Shown piece after piece: positions 43,427-50,739 of a stretch of 64,000 nt of DNA. The position numbers and the translations under genes were made by a program. Position 1 is the stretch's first letter; each line of letters starts with the position of its first letter. Below the pieces are notes generated by a model, which was not told the origin of the DNA, did no database searches, and saw nothing but the letters and a program-made list of their open reading frames with translations. The stretch is from Shouchella oshimensis (GTDB taxonomy: Bacteria; Bacillota; Bacilli; Bacillales; Bacillaceae_D). The DNA lies in NCBI RefSeq assembly GCF_002019765.1, contig NZ_KV917380.1:235906-299905 (forward strand), read 5' to 3'.

Positions 43427-43457
43427 AAAAAAGCCCCTCGTATCTAAACAAGGGGCT
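43427..43457 (-). terminator. Terminator of SHOCT protein 3 gene, duplicate of the one at 41575
   Basis: AGCCCCT...AGGGGCT stem; AAAAAA at 43427-43432 gives the U-tract on the minus strand. The following sequence into the gene end matches 41600-41705 almost base for base. Confidence 0.85.
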
Positions 43458-43464
43458 CATTTCA

Positions 43465-44325
43465 TTAGCGAAGTAACTGGGCTTTCTTCTGTTCAAACTC
43501 TTCTTCTGTAATAATGCCCTCGTCTAAAAGCGCTTTAAACTCTCGAAGTTCATCAGCGGTAGAGTGGGGAGTATGCGCAAGTTCGGCATATTGGGAATAG
43601 CTGTTTTCATAGTCATTTTCACTATGTGAGTCATGGTAATGTTTAATCCGTTCAATCAGTTCTTTTGCCTGTAAGAAACGATTGTACTCGTTGATGTTTG
43701 TAATACTTAGTTCATTTGCTGCAGAAGCAAGTATGCCATTCCTTCTATCTTGAAACCCATTGTAATGAAGCTGAATTTTCCCACTAACAAAGGTGTTTTT
43801 AGAAAGCGAAATACTGTTAATTTCTTTTATTTGAATGGTTTTTTGACCGCGTCCTCCACTATGAAGAAATCCGTTGTATAAAATCGTAATCTTATCTCTT
43901 GTAACTTCTAAACTTCCATCATAGCCTTTATACGTAATGGATTGATTTGAATCCAAAATAAGAGAGTGATAAATACGGTCCAGTTCTGACTCTGAAACTA
44001 TCTCAACATTTTCTAAACGTGTTTCAATTATTTTCTTCGCTTTCAAAAATCGTTTGTAGTGGTATCGAAAGTGTAACAAAATAGAATGTTCATCGTATAC
44101 CGCTTGATGTTTAGTCGTAATTATTGAAGCACCGGGTCGTTTAAAGTAGCAATAACCTGCTGAGAATCCAGGCTTTTGAAAAATAATTTCTTCAATTTCA
44201 GAATATGGGAGTATTACTTCTTTTTTTGCACCTCCATTCAAAGATTTTATTCTTCCATGTCGAAGTATTACGCAATCTTCTTCAACAATTAATGAGGATT
44301 CAAGGAATTTAAAAACTTGTGACAT
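43465..44325 (-). CDS. SHOCT-domain protein 3
   Basis: A 286-residue paralogue with the same plan: module 1 SSLIVEEDCVILRHGRIKSLNGGAKKEVILPYSEIEEIIFQKPGFSAGYCYF, module 2 YDGSLEVTRDKITILYNGFLHSGGRGQKTIQIKEINSISLS, then the shared helix and SHOCT tail. ATG 44325 (after GGAAGA) is preferred over the preceding TTG. Divergent from the tail tube gene with a 217-bp gap that must contain both promoters. Of unknown function; possibly a cell-protective or regulatory passenger of the tail cluster. Confidence 0.82.
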   Translation of the reverse strand: MSQVFKFLESSLIVEEDCVILRHGRIKSLNGGAKKEVILPYSEIEEIIFQKPGFSAGYCYFKRPGASIITTKHQAVYDEHSILLHFRYHYKRFLKAKKIIETRLENVEIVSESELDRIYHSLILDSNQSITYKGYDGSLEVTRDKITILYNGFLHSGGRGQKTIQIKEINSISLSKNTFVSGKIQLHYNGFQDRRNGILASAANELSITNINEYNRFLQAKELIERIKHYHDSHSENDYENSYSQYAELAHTPHSTADELREFKALLDEGIITEEEFEQKKAQLLR

Positions 44326-44467
44326 CAAGAATCTTCCTTTCTAAATATCTTTACTAAAGAGTTTAACATAAATAAGTGACATAAACGTGGCAGAAAATCG
44401 GCAAAACAGAACGTGTGTTCTTATATTAAAGTAGAGTTGTAGCAAAACATTTAGTATCTAGCTACAT

Positions 44468-44514
44468 TATTCGTTAAATATGCGTTCGTGCCGGCACACC
44501 AACAATAACGAATA
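44468..44514. promoter_or_regulatory. Nested inverted repeats upstream of the tail genes
   Basis: Outer arms TATTCGTTA (44468-44476) and TAACGAATA (44506-44514) surround an inner perfect palindrome GTGCCGGCAC (44488-44497); their centres differ by only 1.5 bp. It lies 28 bp upstream of the tail tube start codon. Candidate operator or activator site for the cluster. Confidence 0.5.
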
Positions 44515-44542
44515 GTATTTCACTTATTATGGAGGAGTTAAC

Positions 44543-44971
44543 ATGGCTGAAAAGAAGTTTGCAGGAACACGAGTAGAAGTAAATGAACAAGTGGTGGCAA
44601 AGCTAACGTCCTTTACACATTCACTAGAAGTTGAAGAAGCGGATGTGACCGGTTTAGGTGACACGGTTGATGGGGGGGGCGTTTTTCGTCAAAAATTTAT
44701 TGCCGCGTCTGTAGGTGAAACCGTATCAATGGAAGGGATTGCGCTTCTAGATGATGATGGACAATCGGAATTAAAACGCGTCTCGGAACTAGGTCAAGAA
44801 GCGGTTATTAAGCATACTGACTCTACTGGTTCAGGCTATGCGCTTACTGGATTTTTTACTACCTATGAAGAAGAGGGTTCAGTGTCTGAGGGGGTATATA
44901 CTTTTTCAGGCGAATTCCGTGTAAATACAAAAGAAGCGATTACGGAGGAGAGTGCTCCTGGTGGCGAATAA
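44543..44971 (+). CDS. Major tail tube protein (siphovirus type)
   Basis: A 142-residue tail tube protein. The N-terminus (AEKKFAGTRVEVNEQVVAKLTSFTHSLEVEEADVTGLGD) and GYALTGFFTTYEEEGSVSEGVYTFSGEFRV match the beta-sandwich major tail proteins of short-tube Gram-positive siphoviruses. There is no tail-sheath gene next to it, so the tail would be non-contractile. Ribosome binding site ATGGAGGAG. First gene of the tail operon; its end overlaps the next gene by 11 nt. Confidence 0.82.
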   Translation: MAEKKFAGTRVEVNEQVVAKLTSFTHSLEVEEADVTGLGDTVDGGGVFRQKFIAASVGETVSMEGIALLDDDGQSELKRVSELGQEAVIKHTDSTGSGYALTGFFTTYEEEGSVSEGVYTFSGEFRVNTKEAITEESAPGGE

Positions 44972-45410
44972 TAGAGAAGAACGTTTAGAACTTCTAGATC
45001 AAAAGGTGGAAGAGCTAGCGGAAATCCAACAAGAGCAATTAGTAGCTGACTATGACGATGCACTGGCTGAACAGTTAAATGAACAAAAGCATCAATACGT
45101 CAAATTTGCTGGTGAGTATTTTGAGATTCCAACTGAAATGCCTTTCCAATTTGCTACCTTCTATTTCCGACATTGTGTGCAGAAGGTAAAAGGAAAAACA
45201 CAAATGTCGGTACCAGAAGAAAAGATGTATGAGTTTATTGAACTGATGCTAGGAAAAGCTTTTCTCAGCCACTTAGAACAATCAAAAGCTGGAGTGAATT
45301 TTGTGTTTCAACATATCGTTCCAGACATTATGAAACTATGGGGTTATGACGTTAAAGGTACAAGTGCTCAATCATCAAAAACACAAAAAAAAACCAAGAT
45401 TCACGGATAA
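44961..45410 (+). CDS. Tail assembly chaperone (gpG-like)
   Basis: A 149-residue acidic helical protein. GTG 44961 is the likely start; GTG 44952 is too near GGAGGAG. The position between tail tube and tape measure and the region MPFQFATFYFRHCVQKVKG...PEEKMYEFIELMLGKAFLSHLEQ fit the gpG family. The C-terminus is Lys/Gln/Ser-rich and is encoded across a run of nine A (45385-45393), a slippery site. A fraction of ribosomes should shift to frame -1 and make the longer gpG-T protein. Confidence 0.78.
   Translation: MANNREERLELLDQKVEELAEIQQEQLVADYDDALAEQLNEQKHQYVKFAGEYFEIPTEMPFQFATFYFRHCVQKVKGKTQMSVPEEKMYEFIELMLGKAFLSHLEQSKAGVNFVFQHIVPDIMKLWGYDVKGTSAQSSKTQKKTKIHG
45385..45393 (+). promoter_or_regulatory. 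-1 programmed ribosomal frameshift site
   Basis: Run of nine A; in the upstream frame it contains the heptamer A AAA AAA (45386-45392). The -1 frame then stays open to 45646, while the 0 frame stops 18 nt later. This is the expected place for the gpG/gpG-T frameshift. Confidence 0.8.
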
Positions 45411-45646
45411 TTATTTGGGGGTGGGCCGCATTAGAGGCTGACTTTTACAGGTTTTATCGCATTCATTTAACTCAAGAGGGATTTGAGAACCGTCTCTCAT
45501 GGAGACGGTTCTTAGTGTTTGTTAGAGGATTACCTGAAGATAGTGCATTTCAACGATTTTTACAAGATAAAAAGAATCGAAGCATGGCTGAATGGGATCA
45601 AGACAAAATGAATGAAGAATCGAAAAAATGGAAAGGAGGAATATAA
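45386..45646 (+). CDS. Tail assembly chaperone extension (gpT-like), reached by -1 frameshift
   Basis: A frame of about 86 codons without its own start or ribosome binding site. It reads ...IIIWGWAALEADFYRFYRIHL..., followed by SWRRFLVFVRGLPEDSAF and MAEWDQDKMNEESKKWKGGI. The WGWAALEADFYRFYxI block is typical of the T part of Gram-positive siphovirus gpG-T proteins. Its codons are in frame -1 relative to the gpG gene, and its TAA overlaps the tape-measure ATG (TAATG). The full fusion product would run 44961-45646. Confidence 0.78.
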   Translation, partial: KKNQDSRIIIWGWAALEADFYRFYRIHLTQEGFENRLSWRRFLVFVRGLPEDSAFQRFLQDKKNRSMAEWDQDKMNEESKKWKGGI

Positions 45647-47430
45647 TGGCAGTTCAAATTGGACAATCTGCAGGGTTAACAATAGACTTTGATGACGTGA
45701 AAAAACACGGTAAAGCATTGGAGGATCTGCAAAAGAATTTAACTAAAATTGCAGAGTCCTTTGGAACAATTACTCAAAAAATAGGAGAGGCTGATTGGGG
45801 CGGATTCTTGGCTAGTCTTTTAACAGGTTTTGGTGGATTATTATTAAGTATTGTGGCAGTAAGGGAAGCTTTTACGTCGTTTAAATCAGTTCTAAATTTG
45901 ATTGGAGCAAGCTTTACAACTATAGGAGCAGCTATTAGTCCTTTTATCGGCACAATACTATTAGTCACCGCTGCCATTGCCGCTCTTGCCGCAGGATTCA
46001 TGTATTTATGGAATACGAATGAAACATTTAAAAACGGCGTCATTCAAGTGTGGCAGACGATTCAGTCTGTTATTCAAACGGTCGTTAGCGTGATTGCTTC
46101 GTTTGTAGCCGAAAAACTGGCGAAAATTAAGCAGTTTTGGGATGAGCATGGCGCACAAGTCATGGAAGCTGTTTCAAATGTATTTAACTTTATACTCAGT
46201 ATTATTGAACCTATCATGAACGGAATATTAGCTTTAATGAAGTTTGTGTGGCCGTTTGTGGCCGCGTTGATTCAACAAGTGTGGGGAAATATTAAAGGTG
46301 TTATCTCTGGTGCACTCGATATCATTATGGGATTAATTAAAACTTTTGCTGGCTTATTTACGGGGGATTTCTCCTTAATGTGGGAAGGGATCAAACAATT
46401 ATTCTTCGGTGCATTAGAAGCGATTTGGAATTTAGTACAGCTCCTATTGTTTGGCAAAATTATTAAAATTGCAGGCTCCTTGTTTACAGGTTTACGTACG
46501 ATATTTACAAATATGTGGAGTTCCATTTCAACTCTCTTTTCCACAGCTTTAAGGAACATTCAAGCTTTTTTCCAGAGGGGCTTTGAAGCTGTGCAGCTAG
46601 TTGTTACGACCGTGATGACATTTATACGGAATCTTATATCGACTGGGATGACAGCTGTACAAACGGTTGTCATGACGATCTTAACCACGATTCGAACGAT
46701 CTTCATGACGGTATTCAATGCAGTTCGCTCAGTCGTGACGTCAGTTATTTCGTTTATTCGAAACTTTATTACGACAGGTATTTCTGCTGCAAGCTCTGCA
46801 GTGTCAGCGGGTCTTAATGCAATCAGAACGACCTTTATGTCCATATTTAATGCGGTTCGTACGAGTGTAACGGCGGCCATGACAGCGATACGAAGTGCGA
46901 TCTCAAATGGCATTCAAAGTGCATTTCAAACGGTCATGGGCTTTATCGGTCGGTTCCGGGATGCAGGCCGTAACATTGTCACAAGTATTGCCCAAGGGAT
47001 TACTAGTGCCATTGGGTCGGTCACGAGTGCCATTTCAAATGTAGCAGGAAAGATTCGTGATTTTCTCCCGTTTTCTCCTGCAAAGGAAGGGCCTCTGCAA
47101 GACATTCACTGCTTAAATTTTGGAGGGCCAATTAAAGACTCTGTAGAAGGGGACTTACCTGTTATTGAGCGAGCGTTAACGAATGCTTTGGCGTTACCTA
47201 CGATTCAAGGGGGGAACTTCTTAGGTCGTGGAGTAGAGCGATTAGAACAACATTTAATGGCTCGTCAACAGCCAGATTTTCTAAACCGATCCTCTTTACA
47301 AGATAGGTTAACTGTCGAGGTTCCGGTACACCTAGAAGGAAAACAGATTGCAAGAATTACAGCTCCATTTATGGACACAGAACTTGGTCGGAGACATGTG
47401 TCTACGATGAGAGCAAAAGGAGGCCGGTAA
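45646..47430 (+). CDS. Tape measure protein
   Basis: A 594-residue protein rich in hydrophobic helices and imperfect repeats (for example VVTTVMTFIRNLISTGMTAVQ, VVTSVISFIRNFITTGISAAS, SVTAAMTAIRSAISNGIQSAF), with the tail-protein pattern IRDFLPFSPAKEGPLQDIHCLNFGG near 475-500. ATG 45646 follows AAAGGAGG. Tape-measure length sets tail length at roughly 1.5 A per residue in siphoviruses, which would predict a short tail of about 90 nm. No peptidase or lysozyme domain is seen. Confidence 0.88.
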   Translation: MAVQIGQSAGLTIDFDDVKKHGKALEDLQKNLTKIAESFGTITQKIGEADWGGFLASLLTGFGGLLLSIVAVREAFTSFKSVLNLIGASFTTIGAAISPFIGTILLVTAAIAALAAGFMYLWNTNETFKNGVIQVWQTIQSVIQTVVSVIASFVAEKLAKIKQFWDEHGAQVMEAVSNVFNFILSIIEPIMNGILALMKFVWPFVAALIQQVWGNIKGVISGALDIIMGLIKTFAGLFTGDFSLMWEGIKQLFFGALEAIWNLVQLLLFGKIIKIAGSLFTGLRTIFTNMWSSISTLFSTALRNIQAFFQRGFEAVQLVVTTVMTFIRNLISTGMTAVQTVVMTILTTIRTIFMTVFNAVRSVVTSVISFIRNFITTGISAASSAVSAGLNAIRTTFMSIFNAVRTSVTAAMTAIRSAISNGIQSAFQTVMGFIGRFRDAGRNIVTSIAQGITSAIGSVTSAISNVAGKIRDFLPFSPAKEGPLQDIHCLNFGGPIKDSVEGDLPVIERALTNALALPTIQGGNFLGRGVERLEQHLMARQQPDFLNRSSLQDRLTVEVPVHLEGKQIARITAPFMDTELGRRHVSTMRAKGGR

Positions 47431-47431
47431 T

Positions 47432-48181
47432 ATGTTTACGTATGACGGATTCGATTTTAGTCAGTCTTTAATCGTTCATCACATTCAAAGGCCTATTTTG
47501 CCAGCTCGCGAAATTCGGTCCATGTCTATATTCGGTAGAAATGGCTCCTTTTTTTTCGGAAAACAAGATGCAGCGTTGATGATTACCATTTCGGTTACGA
47601 TTGCTGGTGCAAATCGTACTGATTTTCGTGAAAAGGTAAGGGAGATTGCTCGATTACTCAATCGTGCTGAGCCTAAGCCTCTTATTTTTCATGATGAACG
47701 AGACAAGGTGATATACGGGCTTTTGGCAGAAGAATCAGAGCTAGACGAATTAGCAGCTTCAGGTAGAGGCGATTTAATCTTCTATTGTCCCGATCCTTAC
47801 TATTATGCGATTGAAGATGAATTTTTTATCTACCATTCAGAAGGAACCCATCATTTCACAAGAGAAAAAGGCAGCATCCACTCCTTTCCTTTAATACAAG
47901 TAAAAGGGCAGTTGCAAAACGGTTTGATTCGACTCACTCTTAACGACACGGAAATGGTTTACGACGGGACGCTTGAATCAGGGGAGCAGTTACGTTTGGA
48001 TAGCCAATATGTGACGGCGTATACGATAAAGCCGAATGGTGAACGAGTTTCAGCATTAAACCATTTAAGCAGTATTGAGTTTCCTGTTTTACAACCTGGA
48101 GCGAATCAATTATCTCTTGCATTTGAAGGAACTGGTGAAGTGGAAGAACTTACAATACAAGCAAGAAGTCGCTGGGTATAG
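47432..48181 (+). CDS. Distal tail protein (Dit)
   Basis: A 249-residue protein of the siphovirus tail-component family. It starts FTYDGFDFSQSLIVHHIQRPILPAREIRSMSIFGRNGSFFFGKQD, followed by LLNRAEPKPLIFHDERDKVIYGLLAEES and the FYCPDPYYYA block that marks the end of the Dit N-terminal domain. The C-terminal galectin-like part is short. Starts 1 bp after the tape measure stop with AAAGGAGG. It links the tail tube to the tip. Confidence 0.88.
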   Translation: MFTYDGFDFSQSLIVHHIQRPILPAREIRSMSIFGRNGSFFFGKQDAALMITISVTIAGANRTDFREKVREIARLLNRAEPKPLIFHDERDKVIYGLLAEESELDELAASGRGDLIFYCPDPYYYAIEDEFFIYHSEGTHHFTREKGSIHSFPLIQVKGQLQNGLIRLTLNDTEMVYDGTLESGEQLRLDSQYVTAYTIKPNGERVSALNHLSSIEFPVLQPGANQLSLAFEGTGEVEELTIQARSRWV

Positions 48182-48190
48182 GGTGGTTGT

Positions 48191-49684
48191 ATGATTCAAT
48201 ATAACAATGTCAATGAATCCCAATATAACCAGTTGCATACGGTTTTTTATAACCATTCTTACAGTAGAATGCAGAGAGCTATTTTCTCCCGTTTACCAGG
48301 GGCTCGACCAGTCGTTCTTTCGCCTGAAAGAGAGCAGCTTGCTGTCTTAGATAATGCCTATGATATTTTGCTTGAACAGGAAGTAAACGGTATTGATACA
48401 CTTTCGTTTGTCTTACCTTTCTCTGATCAAAAAAACGAGCACTTACAAAATGAACATTTAATTCAAATTGTTGATGAGCTCTATATTATTCGACGCATTA
48501 CGTATAGTCGCGGAGGAAGTGGTGTCCCAGAAACAGAAGTGTTTGCTGAAGCACTTTGGTATGATTTGCAATTTTCCGACCCTTTATCTGTTTCTGAATG
48601 GGAAGATAAAAGTGTTGTGGTCGTTTTGTCGGACATTTTACAAGGAACAGAATGGCGGTTAGGGGTCGTTTCAAATTTTCCAACACGTAACGTTAGTGTT
48701 GAATCTGGACTAACGAACAGGTTGCAGGCGTTAACACAATTGCCAGATGTGTACGGTGGTGAATTAGTTTACCACTCTGATACGATGACGATTGATTTCA
48801 TTGAACCGATCGGTCGAGTGTCTGGGGCAGCTATTGTCTATGAGAAGAACATCCAATCGATTGAAGCTACGTATGATACAGATGAACTCATTACACGACT
48901 GTATCCTTATGGGAGAGAGAATCTTTCCATTGATTCAGTGAATGACCAAGTTCCCTATTTAGATATTCGAGACGATCCCAACTACACATTCACGACAAAA
49001 CTGCGAGCAAAGGTGCTAAAGGATGATCGGTTTACAAATCCATTTCATTTAAAAGAGCAAGCGCAAGCTGCATTGGAAAGTCTTAGTTTACCGCGTACAT
49101 CCTATCAAATTAAAGCATCTGATTTATCCATTTTATCCGGAATGGAACATGAACAATTTAAGCTTGGCGATCTAGTTAGAGTGTACGATAAAGAGCTAGG
49201 TATTGATCGGCAAACACGCATTCTCGCTTGGCGCTATAACCTAGTTGAGCCTTGGGAAACAGAAATCGTACTAGAGTCTAAGGCACCTACACTTTCTGAC
49301 TTGCTTACAGGCGTCCAAGATGGCACAAGTTTTTTACGATCAGAAGATACCATTGATTCAAGCGATATGCTAGAGCTCTCTGTATTTAACTTATTGCTTA
49401 ACAGCAGAGCAGATGATGGATTCCGCTATTGGTCTAATAGTGGATGGGAAGTGGACCCAGTTAATGGTTTTAGCGGTAGCGCATCGTTTAAAGCAGAGAC
49501 AACATCAGGTGTAAAACGTTTAAGCCAAACTGTCTATCCGGCAAATCGTGATCATTATGTTCTCTCTTTTCGTAGCGCCGTCCAAAACTTTTCTGTAAAT
49601 GAAAACGGTAGGGTTGGTGTGGAAGTAATCGTTCGTTACGAAGATGGGACAGAAGAAGAACCGACCTTTATATCGTTAACCTAA
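48191..49684 (+). CDS. Tail-tip / tail-associated protein (prophage endopeptidase-tail-like)
   Basis: A 497-residue protein. Residues about 40-385 match the Tal/gp27-like hub region of Gram-positive siphoviruses (LAVLDNAYDILLEQEVNGIDTLSFVLPF, IVDELYIIRRITYSRGG, NVSVESGLTNRLQALTQLPDVYGGELVYHSD, ITRLYPYGRENLSI, FKLGDLVRVYDKELGID). The rest is a beta-sandwich-like, possibly carbohydrate-binding module (RYWSNSGWEVDPVNGFSGSASFKAE). No peptidase domain is evident. Followed closely by small genes carrying further such modules. Confidence 0.82.
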   Translation: MIQYNNVNESQYNQLHTVFYNHSYSRMQRAIFSRLPGARPVVLSPEREQLAVLDNAYDILLEQEVNGIDTLSFVLPFSDQKNEHLQNEHLIQIVDELYIIRRITYSRGGSGVPETEVFAEALWYDLQFSDPLSVSEWEDKSVVVVLSDILQGTEWRLGVVSNFPTRNVSVESGLTNRLQALTQLPDVYGGELVYHSDTMTIDFIEPIGRVSGAAIVYEKNIQSIEATYDTDELITRLYPYGRENLSIDSVNDQVPYLDIRDDPNYTFTTKLRAKVLKDDRFTNPFHLKEQAQAALESLSLPRTSYQIKASDLSILSGMEHEQFKLGDLVRVYDKELGIDRQTRILAWRYNLVEPWETEIVLESKAPTLSDLLTGVQDGTSFLRSEDTIDSSDMLELSVFNLLLNSRADDGFRYWSNSGWEVDPVNGFSGSASFKAETTSGVKRLSQTVYPANRDHYVLSFRSAVQNFSVNENGRVGVEVIVRYEDGTEEEPTFISLT

Positions 49685-49715
49685 ATCGTGATTCAAAACG
49701 AAGGGAGGGGTGCGT

Positions 49716-49901
49716 ATGTTTTCTGCTAAATCAGTATTGGTCGAAACCGATTCGTCGAAATCGGTTTCTGAAGTAGAGGTACGGTTTGTAGCGTCAAACT
49801 TTTCAGGTCAAGCTTCAATAACCGATGCTATGTTGCAAGGTGGTACGACAAGTACCAATTGGACAGGCCATCCAAGTGAACATCGCTGGTCTAATGAGTA
49901 A
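49716..49901 (+). CDS. Mini-gene: single tail-tip beta module
   Basis: A 61-residue protein with start ATG 49716 behind GGGAGGGG. Its core (SEVEVRFVASNFSGQASITD, then LQGG...WTGHPSEHRW) closely parallels the first module of the next gene (KQVDLHVIAEKISGQLNITD, LQGG...VAHTSEW). It is thus one repeat unit of a tip or fibre protein encoded separately, either by design or after splitting of a longer gene. Overlaps the next start by 8 nt. Confidence 0.6.
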   Translation: MFSAKSVLVETDSSKSVSEVEVRFVASNFSGQASITDAMLQGGTTSTNWTGHPSEHRWSNE

Positions 49902-50739
49902 ATTAGACTGGTCTCGCTTCGTTGCACAACCAATACAGAAAGATCAAACAAAAAAAGTGAAACAAGTAGATCTTCATGTAATCGCTGAAAAGATTAGTGG
50001 ACAATTAAATATAACCGATCTACAGCTACAGGGCGGTGAACAGGTGACAGGGACAGTGGCTCACACAAGTGAGTGGCTGTCTCCGGTGTTAAGAGAGTTG
50101 GATGAACGAGATTCAACTGAAGGCGTTGCTGAACCGTTGCTTATAAAGGGTGATCAACCGAGAAGGTTCCCTGAGTTAAAAAATCGCTTTTACAATCTAG
50201 TAGGTCGTGGAAACGAGATTATCACGATTCCTAATCTTGACGAAAAACGATTTGATCGACAAACATTTGTAACTCCTGTTGATTTAACACTTATCCCAAA
50301 AGATGATTTTGATTTATTGCGTGTATCAACAAATATAGGAGAAAAAAGAGACACTTTCACAATGCCATTTCCGAATGAAGAAGAGCATCCATTAAACAAA
50401 ACATATACGAGAGAATTCTATGTTCCAGCTGGCAAAGCGGGAGACGAGATTCATCTTCATGCTTCGCTCAATAAAGCTACAAAGAATGGTGTTTTGTTAG
50501 ACCGTCAAGCACGAACATTAACGATCGGTTCTATACCCATTCAAACAGGAAAACAACAACTATTTGGTATTCCAATGGGTTCGGGGAGGATACGACTGGA
50601 GTGGTATAAATTTGCACAAATACGGCGACAAAATGAATTTGGTGAAATAGAAGTCATCGATACACTTCAAGATGTCGGGATTGGCTATTATGGTGTAGCC
50701 GAGCTTATACGTTGGAAAGAAGGGAGGTCGTTGTTATGA
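49894..50739 (+). CDS. Tail-tip/baseplate protein with repeated beta module
   Basis: A 281-residue protein. ATG 49894 (MSKLDWSRFV) lies in the end of the preceding mini-gene; upstream in-frame codons have no ribosome binding site. N-terminal module as in the mini-gene, followed by an Arg/Lys-rich linker, EIITIPNLDEKRFDRQTFVTPVD, and a jelly-roll-like C-terminal half (YTREFYVPAGKAGDEIHLHASLNKATKNGVLLDRQARTL). Structural tip protein; exact role unknown. ATGA overlap with the GH18-like gene. Confidence 0.65.
   Translation: MSKLDWSRFVAQPIQKDQTKKVKQVDLHVIAEKISGQLNITDLQLQGGEQVTGTVAHTSEWLSPVLRELDERDSTEGVAEPLLIKGDQPRRFPELKNRFYNLVGRGNEIITIPNLDEKRFDRQTFVTPVDLTLIPKDDFDLLRVSTNIGEKRDTFTMPFPNEEEHPLNKTYTREFYVPAGKAGDEIHLHASLNKATKNGVLLDRQARTLTIGSIPIQTGKQQLFGIPMGSGRIRLEWYKFAQIRRQNEFGEIEVIDTLQDVGIGYYGVAELIRWKEGRSLL

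Noticed and set aside
41608..44325. SHOCT genes as phage capsid or connector genes
   Set aside because: They are on the opposite strand and carry a clear SHOCT tail and PH-like repeats, unlike structural phage proteins.
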